From the NCBI GenBank assembly GCA_039177895.1, contig JBCDFO010000003.1, forward strand, positions 1-49,979: a stretch of DNA of 49,979 nucleotides. Reading direction: 5' to 3'. The position numbers were made by a program, and so were the translations under genes. The notes under the pieces were generated by a model. The model had not been told where the DNA came from and did not search any database. It saw only the letters and a list, made by a program, of their open reading frames with translations. Source of the stretch: JBCBEX01 sp039177895. GTDB lineage: Bacteria; Bacteroidota; Rhodothermia; Rhodothermales; Rubricoccaceae. This document shows, piece after piece, positions 25,319 to 32,952 of the stretch. The first letter of the stretch is position 1. Each line of letters starts with the position of its first letter.

Positions 25319-25345
25319 CCCCGGGAGGCTTCCGACCTCCTGGGG
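25319..25345 (+). promoter_or_regulatory. Hairpin between metK and the MetRS gene
   Basis: CCCCGGGAGG (25319-25328) pairs with CCTCCTGGGG (25336-25345), 10 bp with one G-U, around a 7-base loop. It has no T tract. Part of its sequence (CCGGGAG, then ACCTCCTG) also occurs in the metK leader at 24070-24084, so both leaders may respond to the same signal. Confidence 0.5.
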
Positions 25346-25381
25346 TACGTCGCACGTCCGCACGTAATCCTGGAACTCACG

Positions 25382-27598
25382 ATGACCCGCTATTTCACCA
25401 CACCGATCTACTATCCAAACGACCGGCCACACATCGGTACTGCCTACCCGACGTTGGCAGCAGACATCGCCGCTCGATGGGCTCGACTCTGCGGGGACGA
25501 AGCCTTCGTGCTCACGGGTACGGATGAGCACGGAAAGAAGATCGAGAAGGCAGCGCGGAAAGCCGGTTTGTCGCCGAAGCCGTTTGTGGACCAACTCGCA
25601 GGCGACTTCAAGGAGACGTTTCAGACGCTAGGCATTGCGTATGACCGGTTCATCCGCACGACCGATGCCGACCACGTTCGCGTGGTCCAGGCTATTCTAC
25701 AGCGCGTGTATGACCGTGGCGACATCTACCCAGGCACGTATGAGGGGTGGTATTGCGTGGAGTGCGAGGGCTATTACTCCGAAGAAGAGCTCGATCACGG
25801 TTGCTGCCCCGTCCACGGAAAGCCAGCGGAGTGGCTCGAGGAGGTCTGTTACTACTTCCGGCTCTCGCGGTATCGGGACTGGCTGCTCGATCTCTATACT
25901 CAGCGCCCCGAATTCATCCAGCCGGAGACGCGACGCAACGAAGTGGTCAGCTTCGTCCAAGGCAGGCTCGAAGACCTTTGCATCTCACGCAGCACCTTTG
26001 AATGGGGGATTCCCCTTCCGTTCGCCGAGGGCCATATCACCTACGTGTGGTTTGACGCGTTGCTCAATTACCTGACCGGTGCAGGCTATCTAGCCGACGG
26101 CGAGGTCTTCGAGCAGCGCTGGCCTTCAGCGATGCACATCATTGGGAAAGACATCCTCCGGTTCCACGCCGTCATATGGCCAGCCATGCTCCACGCTGCT
26201 GGGGTATCTCCTCCGCAACGCATATTTGCGCACGGCTTTTGGACAGTCAACGGCCGAAAGTTTAGCAAGTCGCTTGGCAACGCCATCCGACCAGAGTATC
26301 TCATTGAGCGATACGGTCTCGAGCCTTTGCGGTACTACCTGTTCCGGGAGTTCGCGTTTGGCGCCGACGGTGATTTCTCCGAGGCCAACCTTGTTCAGCG
26401 CAACAACAGCGAACTAGCACAAGGGCTGGGTAACCTGGTGCGGCGTGTGACGGTTTTAACCGATCGTCTACACGAAGGGCGGATTCCGCAGGCACGTAGG
26501 GAGGAGGAGCCAGAACAAGGGCTTCAGCGTACCGCCAGCGCTGTCGTTGCACAGGTGCGTGCGGCGATGGAGCGCTTGGACTTCAGGGGAGCCCTCGAAG
26601 CGACGTGGAGGCTCGTGTACCGCCTGAACGTGTACCTGAATGAGCGTGAGCCCTGGCGGCTAAAGGATGAGGGGGACCTGCGTGATGCCGTCCTGGCCCA
26701 CTTGGTTGAAGGGCTTCGCTTCCTGGCCGTCTTAACCGCCCCATTCATGCCGGAGCGTGCTCTCGAGATCGCGCGGCGCATCGGCCTCGAGAGCGTGCCG
26801 TCAGTCGCATCTCTGTCGTGGGGGCAGAGCCTGTGCGGCCTGCGCGTGCGCGTGGGAACTCCGCTCTTTGACATGCTGGAGCCGCCCGTGAAGGCCGAAC
26901 CCCTGCCGGTAGTCCATACCTGCTCTGAAGAGGCACAGGCACTTGGCATTCCTTACTGCGTCGCCCAGTTGAACAACGTCACGATTCGCCGGCAGTCCGC
27001 CGATGTCGAGCGCCGTAAGCGGAGCATCGAGGAGGCTCTTCGCTCAAAGGGGCGCTCTTACATCAGCGAGGCGCCGGAGGTACAGGGATACCACGCCCTC
27101 TACGCACACATCGGCAAAGCGCCTGGCGAGATCACCTCGCCGGTTGACAAACTAAGCTCCTACATATTTGCGCAGGAGACAGGCCGCTTGCCGCAGATCA
27201 ACATTCTGGTAGACCTTTACAACACGCACGCGCTAGAGAGCTTTCTGTCTATCGGGGCACACGACCGAGAGAAGATCAAGGGGCCGATGCGTCTCGACAT
27301 CGCTCGTGAGACGACTCCGTACCGGCCCGTTGGCACTGCAACGACAGCAAGGGTACAACCCGGCGAGTACTACTGGCACGACGACGAGCACGTACTCTGC
27401 AGGCTGGACATCAAGCAGAGCGAGGCGACGAAGGTGGAGATGCACACGCGCCATGTGGTGTTGGTCGTGCAAGGCAACCGATCCCATCGGGCAGAGACCG
27501 TGCGACAGAAAACGAAAGAGTTATGCGAAGCGGTCGTCTCCTTGTGTGGAGGCAGCTACAAAATCCTGAACGAGGCCCGCACCTCGCTGTCAGACTAA
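25382..27598 (+). CDS. metG: Methionyl-tRNA synthetase with C-terminal B3/4 domain
   Basis: Residues 1 to about 510 are a class I MetRS: TTPIYYPNDRPHIGTAYPT (HIGH motif as HIGT), LTGTDEHGKKIEKAA, a zinc-binding knuckle YCVECEGYYSEEEL followed by CCPVHGK, ITYVWFDALLNYLTG, IGKDILRFH, GRKFSKSLGN (KMSKS motif as KFSKS) and an anticodon-binding helical domain (LNVYLNEREPW). From about 520 the chain continues not as the usual EMAP/Trbp111 tRNA-binding domain but as a B3/4 domain. That domain is seen as PQINILVDLYNTHALESFLS, GAHDREKIKGPMRLDIA, YYWHDDEHVLCRLDIKQSEA and HVVLVVQGN. B3/4 domains are known from PheRS beta, where they edit mischarged tRNA, and from stand-alone proteins. The fusion is unusual. 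Confidence 0.9.
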   Translation: MTRYFTTPIYYPNDRPHIGTAYPTLAADIAARWARLCGDEAFVLTGTDEHGKKIEKAARKAGLSPKPFVDQLAGDFKETFQTLGIAYDRFIRTTDADHVRVVQAILQRVYDRGDIYPGTYEGWYCVECEGYYSEEELDHGCCPVHGKPAEWLEEVCYYFRLSRYRDWLLDLYTQRPEFIQPETRRNEVVSFVQGRLEDLCISRSTFEWGIPLPFAEGHITYVWFDALLNYLTGAGYLADGEVFEQRWPSAMHIIGKDILRFHAVIWPAMLHAAGVSPPQRIFAHGFWTVNGRKFSKSLGNAIRPEYLIERYGLEPLRYYLFREFAFGADGDFSEANLVQRNNSELAQGLGNLVRRVTVLTDRLHEGRIPQARREEEPEQGLQRTASAVVAQVRAAMERLDFRGALEATWRLVYRLNVYLNEREPWRLKDEGDLRDAVLAHLVEGLRFLAVLTAPFMPERALEIARRIGLESVPSVASLSWGQSLCGLRVRVGTPLFDMLEPPVKAEPLPVVHTCSEEAQALGIPYCVAQLNNVTIRRQSADVERRKRSIEEALRSKGRSYISEAPEVQGYHALYAHIGKAPGEITSPVDKLSSYIFAQETGRLPQINILVDLYNTHALESFLSIGAHDREKIKGPMRLDIARETTPYRPVGTATTARVQPGEYYWHDDEHVLCRLDIKQSEATKVEMHTRHVVLVVQGNRSHRAETVRQKTKELCEAVVSLCGGSYKILNEARTSLSD

Positions 27599-27720
27599 GG
27601 GTGGTATCCTCACACGCATCCTGACTCTCCTGAAGAGCCCCGAGACCCTACGACTCCCTAGGACTAGGTAAGTGCGAAACTGCGCTCGCCCGCATGGTCC
27701 TTTGTGCTTGTCTACCCACT

Positions 27721-28590
27721 ATGCAGATCCTTGCCAACGGCATCATCTCAGGCCTGACCATCTCCGTGCTTGCGATGGCTTTCTCAGTCGTGTACCTACC
27801 GACACGTGTTTTCCATATCGCACTTGGCGGCATCTATGCAGCAGTGCCGTTTGTAGCATGGACTGCCTTGCGAGACGGATGGCCTGGATTTGCCGCCGTG
27901 TTACTAGCGGTGTCGCTGGCAGTCGGGTTATCGCTAGCATGTGAGCAGTTCAACCACGCTCGACTGGAACGCAACCAAGCACCTGAGGGTGCGCATCTTA
28001 TTGCCTCGCTCGGCATCTACATTGTTCTTGTGCAGATTGTAGCGCTCATCTGGGGGAGCGAGCCAAAGGTATTGCGGCAGGGTGTCGACCAAGTGTTCAC
28101 GGCTGGTGGGCTCATCCTATCTCGTGCCCAACTCGTTGCCGGGGGGGGAGCGCTCGTAGCGCTCGCCTTATTCTTTGTCTGGCTACGCTACAGTCTTCTG
28201 GGGCTGCAATTCCGAGCTTTAGCCGATAATCCCAGAGCACTAGCATTACAGGGATACAACATCCGGCAGTTGCGACTTCTGGCTTTCGGGGTGTCCGGCT
28301 TGCTTGGTGCAACGGCTGCTTTGCTGGTAGCCTACGATGTCGGGTTTGATCCACATGGTGGTCTACCCGCCCTGCTACTCGCCATCGTAGCGGTCATCAT
28401 TGGCGGTCGGCAGTCATTTCTAGGTCCCATGCTAGGAGGGCTTTTGCTCGGCGTAGTTCGGTCTCAAGTGGTCTGGTTTCTGTCGGCGCGTTGGCAGGCT
28501 GCGGTCACGTTTGCGCTCCTAGCGTTGTTTCTTTACGTGCGCCCGCATGGCTTAGTGGGTCGCAAGATGCGGCTGGAGGCTGGAGTATGA
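27721..28590 (+). CDS. LivH-like branched-chain-type ABC transporter permease
   Basis: The protein has 289 residues from ATG 27721 (MQILANGIISGLTISVLAMA); an upstream ATG gives an N-terminus without family similarity. It has about eight hydrophobic helices and the LivH signature LRYSLLGLQFRALADNPRALALQGYNIRQLRLLAFGVSG, followed by GGRQSFLGPMLGGLLLGV. It would form half of the membrane channel of a hydrophobic amino-acid importer. Its stop overlaps the livM start by 4 bases. The 122-bp gap after the MetRS gene shows nothing striking. Confidence 0.9.
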   Translation: MQILANGIISGLTISVLAMAFSVVYLPTRVFHIALGGIYAAVPFVAWTALRDGWPGFAAVLLAVSLAVGLSLACEQFNHARLERNQAPEGAHLIASLGIYIVLVQIVALIWGSEPKVLRQGVDQVFTAGGLILSRAQLVAGGGALVALALFFVWLRYSLLGLQFRALADNPRALALQGYNIRQLRLLAFGVSGLLGATAALLVAYDVGFDPHGGLPALLLAIVAVIIGGRQSFLGPMLGGLLLGVVRSQVVWFLSARWQAAVTFALLALFLYVRPHGLVGRKMRLEAGV

Positions 28591-29483
28591 AGTACCTACT
28601 GCATTTGCTGATCTATCTCGACATCTTTGTCATCGTTGCGATCAGCCTCAACATGGTGGTGGGCTACAGCGGTTTACTGACGCTGGCGCACGCAGGCTAC
28701 TTCGCGGTAGGTAGCTACGTTTATGCGCTAGCAACACTCGTACTAGGTTGGGCCTTCCTCCCTGCGGTGACACTCGGCGTTGTCATCGCTGTCATCCTGA
28801 GCCTGGCAGTTTCACTACCGTCGTGGCGCTTCCGGGGCGACTTCTTCGTCATGATCTCGCTTGCCGTTCAGATGCTTCTCTTCAGCATCTTCCACAACTG
28901 GTCGAGCGCTGAGGAGATCGGAACCTGGAGCAACCTCACGAACGGGCCATTCGGGTTGGAGAACATCTCGAGGCCAGCTATCGCTACTATCATCTTTGAT
29001 AGCATAGGTAGCATGGCCGTCTTGTCAACAGTGATAGCCGCTGCATGCGTCCTAGTGGCATGGCTCCTACTAGACTCGCCATGGGGGAGGTTGCTAAAGG
29101 CGATGCGTGACGACGAGCTCGCTGCGCGGGGACTAGGAAAGAACGTGCGCCTGTTAAAGACCCAGGTTTTTGCCATTTCCTGCGGTATGGTAGCCGTTGC
29201 AGGCGCACTGTACGCTTCTTATGCCAGCTACATCGACCCGCGCGTGGCGTCGCTTGACGAGTCGATCCTGATGCTCTGCTTCGTGCTCGTGGGCGGTGTG
29301 GGCAACTTTCGAGGGCCGCTCGTGGGAGCAGCGGTGTTGCTAGCAATCCCCGAAGCGCTCCGATTTGTGGAGCTACCCTCCAGCGTAGCAGCGGAGATTC
29401 GGCTTATGGCATATGGCTTGATATTGGTACTAATGATGCACTTCCGCCCGAAGGGCATCGCAGGTGCTTATCGCCTGGAGTAG
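28587..29483 (+). CDS. LivM-like ABC transporter permease
   Basis: The 298-residue membrane protein starts at ATG 28587 (MKYLLHLLIYLDIFVIVAIS). LivM-typical motifs are LNMVVGYSGLLTLAHAGYFAVG, LPSWRFRGDFFVMISLA, LKAMRDDELAARGLGKNVRLLKTQVFAIS and VLVGGVGNFRGPLVGAAVL. It pairs with the LivH-like permease. The next gene begins 9 bp later, so all liv genes appear to be one transcript. Confidence 0.9.
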   Translation: MKYLLHLLIYLDIFVIVAISLNMVVGYSGLLTLAHAGYFAVGSYVYALATLVLGWAFLPAVTLGVVIAVILSLAVSLPSWRFRGDFFVMISLAVQMLLFSIFHNWSSAEEIGTWSNLTNGPFGLENISRPAIATIIFDSIGSMAVLSTVIAAACVLVAWLLLDSPWGRLLKAMRDDELAARGLGKNVRLLKTQVFAISCGMVAVAGALYASYASYIDPRVASLDESILMLCFVLVGGVGNFRGPLVGAAVLLAIPEALRFVELPSSVAAEIRLMAYGLILVLMMHFRPKGIAGAYRLE

Positions 29484-29492
29484 TGCATCTCA

Positions 29493-31043
29493 ATGGAGAC
29501 CACACAACACACAACAGCCTTCAACGGAGAACACACTAGAAGCACGGCATCCTCGGTGCTACTGCACGCCAACGGGCTGCGCATAGCCTTTGGTGGGCAA
29601 GTCGTGCTCAACAACGTAGACCTCGCTCTCCACCGTGGCGAAGTTGTGCTGCTCCGTGGAGCGAACGGCTCAGGGAAGACGACTCTTCTGAACATTCTCA
29701 CGGGCAATCAGGAGCCCGACGTCGGGCAGATCCGGCTTCACACGAAAGGAGCCGCTAAGACTTTTCATTTTCCCCGGCGCTGGTGGCATAGACTGAACAC
29801 TTTCAATCGTTTCGCTCCTGAGCGTGTAGCAAAGAAGGGTGTGGGGCGTACCTGGCAGGAGATCCGTCTTTTTTCAACTCAGTCATTGCGCGACAACATT
29901 GCCGTAGCCTCGCGGGGGCAACTTGGTGAGAGCCCAGTGTTATCCCTTCTGCGTCGTGGATCTGTACGTGCTGAAGAGCAACATAATCGTCGCGCAGCCA
30001 CGGCACTTCTCGATAGCCTGGGTCTCGGAGGTCGTTCCTCGTCTTCAGCAGACAAAGTCTCGCTTGGCCAGTCGAAGCGAGTAGCTATAGCACGTGCTGT
30101 CCGGGCTGGTGCTCGCGTCCTGTTTCTGGACGAACCCCTAGCGGGCCTTGACAGTGCAGGCATTGCCGACGTGCTGGCTCTACTGGAACGCCTCGCTCGA
30201 GAAGAGGGAATCACGCTTGTCATCATTGAGCACGTCTTCAATATCCCGCACATCCTACCGCTCGCTTCCACGGTCTGGACGCTCAACAGCGGCGCGCTTC
30301 ATGTGGAGGCACCGAAGGATCTACTCGTATCAGAATCCCCATCCCGGGAAAGTCTAGATGCATGGCTCCGTAACCTCGCGGGAGCCAATAGCACTATCGA
30401 GGATCACCCGCTTCCTGGTGGCGCAACTCTGTCTGTGGTGACCCCTGCCGCGACCACACCCGGTGAGATCGTTCTCGAGGTCAATGACTTGGTCGTCCAT
30501 CGAGGGCGTCGTCTGGTCATTGGTCACGAGACGGCTGATATCGCGAGTGAAACGGCACAAGGCCTCACATTTCGTCTTCGGCGAAACCAATTGGGAGTTT
30601 TACAGGCACCGAATGGGTGGGGGAAGACCACGCTTCTGGAAACGTTAGCGGGGTTGCAAACAGCCACCAGCGGTAGCGCATGGATTTGCGGCAGGCGTGT
30701 AGACAGCCTTCCCGCATGGGAGCGACCCGTTTCACTGCTGCAGTCTCGAGATCAACTCTTTCCCTCGCTGTCAGTCAGCGACACCTTACGGCTTGCGGGG
30801 GTGCGAGTCGTTCCTCGCTACCTAGGGCCGGTACTAGATAGGCAAGTAGGGAGCCTGAGTGGGGGAGAGAAGCAGAAAGTGGCATTAGCATGTTCCGTAG
30901 AGGGACGGCCCTTCGAGGTTGGTCTTTGGGATGAGCCGCTTTCTGCACTAGATCATGCATTCGTCACGGACGAAGCACACCACCTCTTTGGCGCTTCAAG
31001 GCCTGTCAGCCTGATCGCGGTCCCTTCGACACTGGCTCGATAG
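29493..31043 (+). CDS. Fused LivG-LivF ABC transporter ATPase
   Basis: One 516-residue chain carries two ABC domains. The first (residues about 25-275, LivG-like) has RGANGSGKTTLLNILTGN, KVSLGQSKRVAIARAV and VLFLDEPLAGLD followed by IIEHV. The second (about 330-515, LivF-like) has QAPNGWGKTTLLETLAG, GSLSGGEKQKVALAC and GLWDEPLSALD. In most bacteria livG and livF are separate genes, so the fusion is unusual. The signature of the first domain (SLGQSKRV) is degenerate relative to LSGGQ, while the second is canonical. Confidence 0.9.
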   Translation: METTQHTTAFNGEHTRSTASSVLLHANGLRIAFGGQVVLNNVDLALHRGEVVLLRGANGSGKTTLLNILTGNQEPDVGQIRLHTKGAAKTFHFPRRWWHRLNTFNRFAPERVAKKGVGRTWQEIRLFSTQSLRDNIAVASRGQLGESPVLSLLRRGSVRAEEQHNRRAATALLDSLGLGGRSSSSADKVSLGQSKRVAIARAVRAGARVLFLDEPLAGLDSAGIADVLALLERLAREEGITLVIIEHVFNIPHILPLASTVWTLNSGALHVEAPKDLLVSESPSRESLDAWLRNLAGANSTIEDHPLPGGATLSVVTPAATTPGEIVLEVNDLVVHRGRRLVIGHETADIASETAQGLTFRLRRNQLGVLQAPNGWGKTTLLETLAGLQTATSGSAWICGRRVDSLPAWERPVSLLQSRDQLFPSLSVSDTLRLAGVRVVPRYLGPVLDRQVGSLSGGEKQKVALACSVEGRPFEVGLWDEPLSALDHAFVTDEAHHLFGASRPVSLIAVPSTLAR

Positions 31044-31081
31044 GAGCTCAGTTGTTTTGTTCCACCACACCATGACTCGAC

Positions 31082-32209
31082 ATGAAAGCGATATCCCTGT
31101 TGGCCTCCTTGCTAGTAGTAACTCTACTCAGCGGATGCAACCAAGAGCGTGCTTCGGCTGAACTGGCTCCTCTCGAAGTCGGAGCCTTGCTCCCCTTGAC
31201 TGGTCCCGGGGCAGTATTTGCTGACTATATCAAAAAGGGACTAGACATGGCAGCTGATGAGATCAATCAGGAAGACCCAGGAAGCATCGTGCTGATTTAC
31301 GAGGATTCGGAGAACAACCCGCAGAGAGGTATTTCGGCTTTCCAGCAGATGGTCCTGACCGAGGACCCACCTGTCGTCATCTCTGCCCTTAGTTCAGTTA
31401 CGAGTGCTGTAGCACCGCTCGCGGGTCCCAATAACACCGTTGTGATCGGAACTGCCGTAGCCTTGCCAGGAGTCACAGCACCCAGCGACTACGTATTTAG
31501 GGTCTACCCTGAGGCAGACGGGATAGCAGGCGTCATTGCAGAGTACGCTTCGGATAAATATCAAACAGCAGGAATAGCCTACATCGACGACGACTTTGGA
31601 CAGAGTAGCGCTGAGGTCTTTGAAGAGCTCTTTGAGGCAGATGGAGACAGTGTACTGCTGACAGAGCCATATGAATTGACTGAAAGAGACTTCCGTGCTC
31701 AATGGGAAAAGTTCAAAGATGCCAATCCTGACGTCGTCTGGATTGTAGGGTATGGTCCTGCCTACAGTGCACTCGTTACACAGATGCGCGAGGCCAACGT
31801 ACAGTCTGACTTGCTCGCAGATATGACACTCGGCCTCCCCGTAACCATTAACAATGTTGGAGACGCAGCAGAAGATGTAGTTTATGTTGATGCATCTATA
31901 GATCCTGCTTTTGCCAGCAGATATGAAAGCCGCTACGGTGAGCGGCCGACTAGCTATGCTGGGTATGCCTACGATATATTGATGATGCTCAATGAAGTGA
32001 GGAAGGGGGGCAACAACACAGCCGAATCAATTCGGGATAGTTTTGCGGATATTGAAGGATATCGAGGAGTGATGGGTAACATTAGCATGGAAGAAGACAG
32101 AGATGCAGCACTAGATTTTATTTTAATGGAGATAGAGTCCGGAATGCCTGAGGTGTATGACGGTGATAATGCAGAGAATGAGGAGGCTGTTCTGGTTGGA
32201 GAGGGCTAA
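31082..32209 (+). CDS. LivK/LivJ-type substrate-binding lipoprotein
   Basis: The 375-residue protein has a lipoprotein signal peptide ending LLSGCN (Cys19). The periplasmic-binding fold of the branched-chain amino-acid family follows: VGALLPLTGPGAVFADYIKKG, MAADEINQEDPGSIV, VVISALSSVTSAVAPLA, AGIAYIDDDFGQSSAEVFEE and TSYAGYAYDILMMLNEV. It supplies substrate to the LivHM-GF complex. The binding specificity cannot be read from the sequence. Given the metK and MetRS genes upstream, methionine or a related compound is a reasonable guess. The gene is less GC-rich than its upstream neighbours. Confidence 0.9.
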   Translation: MKAISLLASLLVVTLLSGCNQERASAELAPLEVGALLPLTGPGAVFADYIKKGLDMAADEINQEDPGSIVLIYEDSENNPQRGISAFQQMVLTEDPPVVISALSSVTSAVAPLAGPNNTVVIGTAVALPGVTAPSDYVFRVYPEADGIAGVIAEYASDKYQTAGIAYIDDDFGQSSAEVFEELFEADGDSVLLTEPYELTERDFRAQWEKFKDANPDVVWIVGYGPAYSALVTQMREANVQSDLLADMTLGLPVTINNVGDAAEDVVYVDASIDPAFASRYESRYGERPTSYAGYAYDILMMLNEVRKGGNNTAESIRDSFADIEGYRGVMGNISMEEDRDAALDFILMEIESGMPEVYDGDNAENEEAVLVGEG

Positions 32210-32952
32210 GACGCAGCGGCTTAGGCTATCCCCAAATGATCTGGGCACGCTACCACCACGGATAGAGAACTAGACGAGATAGCTCTCGCCAAAGCGCCTC
32301 CTCACTCGACTACGATCTGTGAACGAGTCTCTCTCCCTCACTCGGCAAGTTCATTTCTCTGTGTACGGGTCACCTTCCCGCACACTAGGCCTGCGGTTGC
32401 CTAGCTACGGCCTCCTTAGTCGTGTCTGTCCAGGTACGAATCGCCGACCATACACGATAGCTCTCACGCTCAGCCCTGCGGCTCCTACGGTCTCAAGCCG
32501 CCGCGACACCGAGTGCATTCTGGAGAGCTACATCCTCAACCGGTCATTCTTTGCCCGCCTAGCAACTCGCTCTTCTCCCTCCCTCACCGGAGGATGCGCA
32601 CTTGGCGCTGACCGGGGTAAATGGACCCTCGAACGTATTCGCCTGCACGCGGGCATGGTGGCGCTTGCACTCATGTGTGTAGTCATGCTTGGACAGGGCA
32701 AGGCCGTGCGCGTGAATAGTTGGCTCTCTGCCGTGATTGAGTTCGATCGCATGTGGCGTCTGCTGGTTGACCAGGAGTGCCTCGGCTTGCTACGGTCGGC
32801 GCAACTACACCGACGCAAAGTGGTATTTGTGGACCGTAGGCTCAGCCACCAGGGTCATTTGCTGCTGAACGAATGCCAACTCACGAAGCACTACATCCAT
32901 GCTTTGACGTCTACCAGGCTATACGGTAGATTAATAGCCACGTCCTAGCCTC
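32210..32952. other. 743-bp stretch without a convincing gene, possibly decayed
   Basis: A 209-codon plus-strand frame (32319-32948) is open, but its amino-acid make-up is unlike a normal protein in the first half. The second half (ALGADRGKWTLERIRLH onward) weakly recalls the ALDRTNW-type segment of IS4 transposases, with the frame apparently broken afterwards. Too little remains to name an element. The six-gene operon begins immediately after, so its promoter should lie near the right end; no clear box was found there. Confidence 0.35.

Noticed and set aside
32319..32948. A 209-codon frame as a real gene
   Set aside because: The amino-acid make-up is abnormal in the first half and any transposase similarity is weak and broken; kept only as a possible decayed region.
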